From the NCBI GenBank assembly GCA_031280795.1, contig JAITGF010000017.1, positions 1 through 64,000 of the forward strand: a stretch of DNA of 64,000 nucleotides, given 5' to 3'. Shown here in pieces: positions 58,944 to 64,000 of this stretch (the first letter of the stretch is position 1; every line of letters starts with the position of its first letter). The notes under the pieces were generated by a model. It ran no database searches. It saw only the letters and a program-made list of their open reading frames with translations, and had not been told where the DNA came from. The DNA comes from Candidatus Ancillula prorhinotermitis. GTDB lineage: Bacteria; Actinomycetota; Actinomycetes; Actinomycetales; Bifidobacteriaceae. The translations under genes and the position numbers were made by a program.

Positions 58944-59511
58944 GAGATTATTGATTATGGGGCCCCAAGGGGTTGGAAAAGGTACTCAAGCAGCTGTCTT
59001 GGGCGAGCATTTTGGCATTCAGCCCATTTCGACAGGGGATATATTCCGCTATAACATCAAGAATGCGACCGAATTAGGCGAGAAGGTTAAAGCCATCATT
59101 GATCGAGGTGAGCTAGTGTCTGATGAGTTAACTGGTGAGCTTGTACGCGACGCTCTAAGCTTAAAGAATTCCAATCAAGAAGGCTTTATCTTAGATGGTT
59201 ACCCGCGCAATCATAACCAAGTTGTTGATTTGGATGCAACGCTTTCAGAGCTAGGCATAACCTTAGATGCAGTGGTTACTCTGCAAGCCGACCGAGATGT
59301 TTTACTTGAGCGTATGCTTAAGCGTGCACAAATTGAAGGGCGTGCAGACGACACTGAAGAAGCCATTAAAAAGCGCCTAGAGATATACGAGCTAGAAACG
59401 GCGCCATTGGTAAACGAATATCGCTCACGTGGTATCCTTGTACCAGTTGATGGCACTCCACCTATTGAAGATGTCACTAATGCAATCATAACTGCTATCA
59501 AAGAGCTTTAA
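58936..59511 (+). CDS. adk: Adenylate kinase, short form
   Basis: Interconverts AMP, ADP and ATP. P-loop [29 protein letters not shown] and [11 protein letters not shown] (nucleotide-monophosphate binding) are clear. At 191 residues it lacks the zinc-type lid insert; the lid is the short form ([20 protein letters not shown]). GGAGAG precedes the ATG, and it overlaps argG by eight bases, ending the uxuB-eda-kdgK-argG-adk operon. It is away from the usual ribosomal-protein setting (secY-adk). Confidence 0.94.
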   Translation: MVKRLLIMGPQGVGKGTQAAVLGEHFGIQPISTGDIFRYNIKNATELGEKVKAIIDRGELVSDELTGELVRDALSLKNSNQEGFILDGYPRNHNQVVDLDATLSELGITLDAVVTLQADRDVLLERMLKRAQIEGRADDTEEAIKKRLEIYELETAPLVNEYRSRGILVPVDGTPPIEDVTNAIITAIKEL

Positions 59512-59651
59512 GCTAGCGTGCGGGTTTCCCGCACACATAGCGAAAATATGCTGTCAATAGGCTAAAATGCAAAGCATTTTTCCTTATCGATACCACACTT
59601 TAAGCTAGTGTGCGGGTTCCCCGCACACATAGCGAAAAGATGTGGTATAAT
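59506..59651 (+). repeat. Paired hairpin repeat and adhE promoter
   Basis: CTTTAAGCTAG, a GC hairpin (GTGCGGG...CCCGCAC) and ACATAGCGAAAA occur at 59506-59550 and again at 59598-59642; a hairpin AAAATGC-AAA-GCATTTT (59564-59580) lies between. The second copy runs straight into TGTGGTATAAT (-10 at 59646-59651). The first copy begins inside the last codons of adk. Either hairpin could also terminate adk transcription. Confidence 0.75.
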
Positions 59652-59686
59652 ATAGGTGTAGAGTCGTATTTGATGAAAGGAATATA

Positions 59687-62401
59687 ATGAGTCACATGGA
59701 TATACCGAATCCCGAAGGCATTGCTGGTGTGGATGAAGTGAACGCTATGGTGCCCAAAGCATTAGTAGCACTTGATAAGTTTCGCGAGCTAAATCAGGAG
59801 CAAGTTGACTATATCGTCAAGAAAGCGTCTGTTGCCGCACTAAACCAACACGCCCCTCTTGCTAAAATTGCCGTTGAGGAAACTGGGCGTGGGCGCATTG
59901 AAGATAAGGCTGTGAAAAACATCTTTGCCTGCGAACATGTAACCAACTACTTGGCAAAGCAAAAAACTGTCGGTATCATCTCTCGCGACCCGATTTCTGG
60001 AGTTATCGAAGTAGCTGACCCAGTGGGCGTCGTAGCTGGAATCACTCCAACCACGAATCCAACTTCTACTGCAATCTTCAAGTCGCTGATTGCACTCAAG
60101 ACTCGTAACCCAATCGTCTTCGCATTTCACCCCTCGGCGCAAAAGTGTTCAGCTGAAGCAGCCCGCGTTGTGCGTGATGCAGCCATCAAAGCTGGCGCCC
60201 CTGAAGACTGCATCCAGTGGATTGACTCACCATCTATGGAGGGCACTTCTGCACTGATGAACCACGAAGGCGTAGCAACGATTCTCGCCACCGGTGGTAA
60301 CGCTATGGTTAAGGCGGCTTACTCCTGTGGAAAGCCTGCGCTCGGAGTTGGAGCTGGAAACGTGCCCGCCTACGTGCATAAATCAGCTAATGTGAAGCGA
60401 GCAGCGAATGATATAGTCGTTTCAAAGAATTTCGATTACGGAATGATTTGCGCTTCAGAGCAAGCGGCGATTGTAGATGATGAGGTTTGGGATGAGTTCA
60501 TGACTGAAGCACAAAAGCTTCACGCCTACATCTGCAATGATGATGAAAAGGCCAAGCTTGAGCACTACATCTTTGGTGTTAACGCCTGTCAAGACAATTG
60601 TGCACTTAACCGCAAGCTTAACCCAGACGTAGTGGGAATGTCACCGGAAAAGATTGCCGAAAATGCCGGTTTTAGCGTTCCGGAAGGTACTTCTGTCATC
60701 TTCGCGGAAATCCCCGAAATTGGCGCTAATGAGCCACTTTCTTACGAAAAACTCAGCCCAGTGCTCGCCATTATCCGTTCGCATTCAGATGAAGACGGCT
60801 TCGATAAAGCTCGTAAAATGCTTGAAAATGGCGGTTTAGGGCATTCTGCCTGCATCCACGCTGGAGATCAAGACCTAATCGAAGCTTATGGCACCCAGAT
60901 GCAAGCAGTGCGCATTTTGGTTAATTCACCAACTTCACTCGGCGGTGTTGGTGACATCTATAATGGCATTATTCCATCGCTGACTTTGGGCTGTGGAAGC
61001 TATGGGCGCAATTCCGTAAGCAATAACGTTCAAGCAATTAATCTTATCAATATCAAACGAATCGGCAGGAGGAACAACAATATGCAGTGGTTCAAAGTAC
61101 CAAACAGAATTTATTTCGAGCCCAACGCTATCCAATATCTACGCGATATGCGCGAAATGGATAAACGTGTAGCGATTGTGACTGATAAGGTCATGAACGA
61201 AATCGGCGTAGTTCAAAAAATCGTTGACCAACTGCTCGCACGTGAAAACGGTGAGCAAATTCGCTATAAAGTGATTGATTATGTTGAGCCTGAGCCAAGC
61301 GTTGAGACTGTACAAAAAGGTGCAGTTGAGCTTCGGGAGTTCCAGCCAGACACAATCATCGCCGTTGGTGGAGGCTCTCCGATGGACGCTGCAAAAATTA
61401 TGTGGTTGCTTTATGAACATCCTGAAATTGACTTTGCAGATCTGCGTGAGAAGTTCTTCGACATCCGTAAGCGCGCCTTCCGGCTCCCTAAGCTTGAAAA
61501 AGCTCGCTTAGTCTGCATTCCAACCACTTCTGGTACTGGTTCGGAAGTGACACCATTTGCAGTGATTACCGACCATGCTACTGGTTATAAATATCCAATT
61601 GCTGACTACACCATCACTCCTTCGGTAGCGATTGTGGACCCTGAATTAGCATATTCACAGCCTACACGCGTAGCGACTGACTCAGGTCTAGATGCATTGA
61701 CGCACTGCATTGAGTCGTACATATCAGTGTATGCAAATGATTACACTGATGGTCTAGCCTTACACGGCATCCGTTTAATCTGGCGTAATATCGAAAATGC
61801 TATCGTAAATGGTGACAAAAAAGCTAAAGAAACTATGCATAATGCTGCCACTATTGCGGGTATGGCGTTTGCTAATGGATTCTTAGGGGTTTGCCATGGC
61901 ATTTCACACACCTTAGGTGCACTTTATCATGTGGCACACGGTCGTATGAACTCACTACTTCTGCCTTCGACTATTCGCTACAATGCTGAAACTCCAGTTA
62001 AACCAACTTCTTGGCCGAAATATGACCGTTACGTTGCTGGTGAGAAGATTCAGGATATTGCTTGGGCAATTGGTGTTGATAATTCGACCCCAGAAATTGC
62101 CGCTGAAGCTGTAGCGAGAGCTATCGAAGAGCTACGCACGCGTTTGGGCGTCGAGCACTGCCTTAAGGACTTCAATGTGGACGAAAATGAGTTCATGCGT
62201 TCGCTCGACCGAGTGGCAATGCGCGCTTATGAAGATCAATGTACTCCAGCTAACCCGCGTGTGCCACTTCTAGATGAAATAAAGGACATCTCAGTAGCCG
62301 TGTACCATGGTACTACAATTGCTGAAGGGCGACGCATACGTTTAGAGTGGGAAGCCGCAAACCCTATCGACCATACCGGAAAGGTAGATACCGCTTTTTA
62401 G
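59687..62401 (+). CDS. adhE: Bifunctional aldehyde-alcohol dehydrogenase AdhE
   Basis: A 904-residue fusion converting acetyl-CoA to acetaldehyde and then ethanol, regenerating NAD+. The N-terminal ALDH half has TPTTNPTSTAIFK and the catalytic Cys in YGMICASEQAAIVD; a linker (NIKRIGRRNNNMQWFKVPNRIYFE) leads to the iron alcohol dehydrogenase half with GGGSPMDAAKIMWLL, TTSGTGSEVTPFAVI, and metal-binding His in GVCHGISHTLGALYHVAHGRMN. The family usually assembles into spirosome filaments. A leader carries GAAAGGA (59675-59681). It marks a fermentative metabolism. Confidence 0.96.
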   Translation: MSHMDIPNPEGIAGVDEVNAMVPKALVALDKFRELNQEQVDYIVKKASVAALNQHAPLAKIAVEETGRGRIEDKAVKNIFACEHVTNYLAKQKTVGIISRDPISGVIEVADPVGVVAGITPTTNPTSTAIFKSLIALKTRNPIVFAFHPSAQKCSAEAARVVRDAAIKAGAPEDCIQWIDSPSMEGTSALMNHEGVATILATGGNAMVKAAYSCGKPALGVGAGNVPAYVHKSANVKRAANDIVVSKNFDYGMICASEQAAIVDDEVWDEFMTEAQKLHAYICNDDEKAKLEHYIFGVNACQDNCALNRKLNPDVVGMSPEKIAENAGFSVPEGTSVIFAEIPEIGANEPLSYEKLSPVLAIIRSHSDEDGFDKARKMLENGGLGHSACIHAGDQDLIEAYGTQMQAVRILVNSPTSLGGVGDIYNGIIPSLTLGCGSYGRNSVSNNVQAINLINIKRIGRRNNNMQWFKVPNRIYFEPNAIQYLRDMREMDKRVAIVTDKVMNEIGVVQKIVDQLLARENGEQIRYKVIDYVEPEPSVETVQKGAVELREFQPDTIIAVGGGSPMDAAKIMWLLYEHPEIDFADLREKFFDIRKRAFRLPKLEKARLVCIPTTSGTGSEVTPFAVITDHATGYKYPIADYTITPSVAIVDPELAYSQPTRVATDSGLDALTHCIESYISVYANDYTDGLALHGIRLIWRNIENAIVNGDKKAKETMHNAATIAGMAFANGFLGVCHGISHTLGALYHVAHGRMNSLLLPSTIRYNAETPVKPTSWPKYDRYVAGEKIQDIAWAIGVDNSTPEIAAEAVARAIEELRTRLGVEHCLKDFNVDENEFMRSLDRVAMRAYEDQCTPANPRVPLLDEIKDISVAVYHGTTIAEGRRIRLEWEAANPIDHTGKVDTAF

Positions 62402-62414
62402 AAAGGAGTAGGTT

Positions 62415-63200
62415 ATGAGTGGACATTCGAAGTGGGCGACCACTAAGCACAAGAAAGCCGCTAACGACGCTAAGCGCTCAAAGCTTTGGGCAAAATTGGT
62501 CAAAAACATCGAAATTGCTGCTAAGATTGGTGGGCCTGACCCTGAAGGTAACCCTTCATTAGCTGATGCTTTAATTAAGGCGCGCAAGCAGTCTGTGCCA
62601 AAGGACAATATCGACCGAGCAGTAAAACGCGGGGCTGGTATTGGTGGCGAGTCGATTACGTACGAAGAGTTACGCTATGGTGGAATGATCCAAGGTGTAG
62701 CATTAATCATCGAATGCCTGACAGATAACAAGAATCGCGCTGCCACTGATGTGCGCACAGCGCTTTCTAAAAATGGTGGGCAGCTCAGCGAGGTGGCATC
62801 AGTACAGTTTCAGTTTGACCGTAAAGGCGTGGTGATTGTCCCTAAAGAAGCTGATGTCGAAGTTGAGGGGCAAAAAAAGCCTGTGCATAAATCAACGGAT
62901 TTCGATACAGTTTTCGAAGTGGCTTTAGAAGCAGGTGCTGAAAATGCTGAAGAGATTCAAGGTGAAAACGGTGATGGCGATTTGGAAGACCAATTCGAAA
63001 TTGTCTCCGACCCAAACGACCTAGGTGCAGTGCGTAACGCTATCAAAGCCGCTGGAATCGAATATAACTCTGCTGAAGTGGTTTGGTATGCTAACACTAA
63101 AGTTGACGTCGATGAAAAGACTGCTGAAAAAGTTTTGAACTTGATTGATGTCCTTGAAGATCTTGACGATGTGCAAAACGTCTTCTCAAATCTAGCATAA
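62415..63200 (+). CDS. yebC: YebC/PmpR family protein (translation factor or transcription regulator)
   Basis: A 261-residue member: N-terminal SGHSKWATTKHKKAANDAKRSKLWAKL, then GGPDPEGNPSLADALIKARKQSVPKDNIDRAVKRG, and three domains to the C-terminal VLEDLDDVQNVFSNL. Recent work links YebC proteins to relief of ribosome stalling at prolines; older annotation calls them DNA-binding regulators. An acidic insert near residues 175-195 adds length. GAAAGGAGTAGGTT precedes the ATG. It is not next to ruvC as is common in actinobacteria. Confidence 0.93.
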   Translation: MSGHSKWATTKHKKAANDAKRSKLWAKLVKNIEIAAKIGGPDPEGNPSLADALIKARKQSVPKDNIDRAVKRGAGIGGESITYEELRYGGMIQGVALIIECLTDNKNRAATDVRTALSKNGGQLSEVASVQFQFDRKGVVIVPKEADVEVEGQKKPVHKSTDFDTVFEVALEAGAENAEEIQGENGDGDLEDQFEIVSDPNDLGAVRNAIKAAGIEYNSAEVVWYANTKVDVDEKTAEKVLNLIDVLEDLDDVQNVFSNLA

Positions 63201-63227
63201 ATATAGACGTGCAGACAGGAGTGTAAT

Positions 63228-64000
63228 ATGGGCAAGTTAGAAGATGTAATCAGCTTAGCTAAACGCCGTGGCTTCGTGTTTCCTTGTGGAGAAATCTACG
63301 GTGGTACGCGTTCAGCTTGGGATTACGGCCCGCTTGGGGTGGAGCTGAAAGAAAATATCAAGAAGCAATGGTGGCGCTTCATGGTTCAGAGCCGTGAAGA
63401 TGTGGTTGGTCTGGATTCATCAGTCATTTTGCCCAGTCAAGTCTGGGTGGCTTCTGGTCATGTCGGCGTTTTTAACGACCCTCTTACAGAGTGCTTGAAC
63501 TGCCATAAACGCCAGCGTGCCGATCACCTAATCGAAGCATACAAGGAAAAGCATGGTCGCATCCCCGAAGGCAACACCGAAGAAGAGCAGCTCCGTAGTG
63601 TTTCTTGCCCGGAGTGCGGAGCAAAAGGGGTTGATAAGTCTGGAAGTTCAAACTGGACGACTCCAAAGGACTTCAATATGATGCTCAAAACTTATCTTGG
63701 CCCGATCGAAGATGAAAGCGGTTTGCATTATCTTCGCCCCGAAACTGCCCAAGGCATTTTCATCAACTTTTTAAACGTTATGGGTGCAGCTAGAATGAAA
63801 CCACCATTTGGTATCGCTCAGATTGGTAAATCCTTCCGAAACGAAATCACGCCTGGAAATTTCATCTTCCGCACACGTGAGTTCGAGCAGATGGAAATGG
63901 AGTTCTTTACACCGCCCGAAGACGATGAGAAGTGGCACCAATACTGGATCGACCACCGCTTAAAGTGGTACACCGATTTAGGTATTGCTAAAGACAATCT
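63228..64000 (+). CDS. glyS: Glycyl-tRNA synthetase, alpha2 type (3' end beyond window)
   Basis: The open frame runs off the window. The N-terminus reads [26 protein letters not shown], then [22 protein letters not shown], family-typical of single-chain dimeric GlyRS. It has Cys pairs in ECLNCHKR and SCPECGAKG (a zinc-like insert), motif 2 region [34 protein letters not shown], and [14 protein letters not shown]. The ATG follows CAGGAG. 257 codons are visible of about 460 expected. It may be co-transcribed with yebC (27-base gap). Confidence 0.96.
   Translation, partial: MGKLEDVISLAKRRGFVFPCGEIYGGTRSAWDYGPLGVELKENIKKQWWRFMVQSREDVVGLDSSVILPSQVWVASGHVGVFNDPLTECLNCHKRQRADHLIEAYKEKHGRIPEGNTEEEQLRSVSCPECGAKGVDKSGSSNWTTPKDFNMMLKTYLGPIEDESGLHYLRPETAQGIFINFLNVMGAARMKPPFGIAQIGKSFRNEITPGNFIFRTREFEQMEMEFFTPPEDDEKWHQYWIDHRLKWYTDLGIAKDN

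Overview
The window (G+C visibly moderate, mid-40s percent by eye) comes from an actinobacterium. The lineage markers are a WhiB1-type Fe-S regulator, a DLW-39-type micro-protein, a UPF0182 membrane protein, a multi-DivIVA-motif protein and a PASTA Ser/Thr kinase. Moderate G+C, a fermentative gene set (AdhE, xylulokinase, hexuronate catabolism, H+-pyrophosphatase, only citrate synthase plus aconitase of the TCA cycle) and compact operons suggest a Bifidobacteriales-like or host-associated gut lineage such as the termite-flagellate symbionts ('Candidatus Ancillula'). That placement is inference, not proven here.

Layout. 1-330: palindromic repeat region and promoter. 331-7228 (+): galM, proS, thyA, rarA, DLW-39, rhomboid, tyrosine recombinase. 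7215-11392 (-): operon DivIVA-motif protein, dxr, pheA, tyrA fused to Nudix. 11447-16133 (+): UPF0182, ECF sigma, degenerate SGNH protein, acpS. 16225-17600 (+): whiB, smpB, coaC. 17584-19619 (-): aspartate aminotransferase, trmB. 19640-20070: hairpin repeats, tRNA-Arg(CCG) and a damaged tRNA-Arg copy. 20056-23033 (-): RNA methyltransferase and Na+/H+ antiporter. 23074-27853 (+): aminotransferase, anchored hypothetical protein, PASTA kinase, nrdR. 27951-33309 (-): acyl-CoA carboxylase pair and phosphoglucomutase. 33456-38128 (+): amino-acid permease, xylulokinase, TrkH. 38236-38871 (-): CYTH protein. 38973-43767: map (+), lgt (-), PiT/DUF47 and rpsA (-). 43879-53469 (+): HAD phosphatase, acnA, gltA, hisD, hup, hppA, rdgB. 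53546-53883: tRNA-Lys(TTT), tRNA-Glu(CTC), tRNA-Lys(CTT). 53884-54288: second repeat region. 54289-59511 (+): hexuronate operon with argG and adk. 59687-64000 (+): adhE, yebC, glyS (cut by the window end).

Three things stand out. (1) Expression signals: ten genes have a -10 box (TATAAT or close) followed by exactly six bases and then the start codon, so their mRNAs should be leaderless; others carry an ordinary Shine-Dalgarno leader. (2) AUA appears to serve as a start codon: argG, trkH and the CYTH gene have clear family homology upstream of any ATG/GTG/TTG, reaching back to an ATA in the right place (ATAG/ATAA overlaps with the previous stop, or six bases after a -10 box); gltA, and perhaps acnA and the sigma factor, look the same. 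(3) The non-coding gaps hold families of repeats in which flanks are conserved while hairpin stems differ by compensated changes; some copies carry the promoter itself.

Together the genes serve central metabolism (pentose and hexuronate entry, ethanol fermentation, 2-oxoglutarate supply, acyl-CoA carboxylation), amino-acid biosynthesis (Phe, Tyr, His, Arg, Asp), translation and RNA quality control, and K+, Na+, phosphate and amino-acid transport. No phage, IS transposase, CRISPR array or rRNA was seen.
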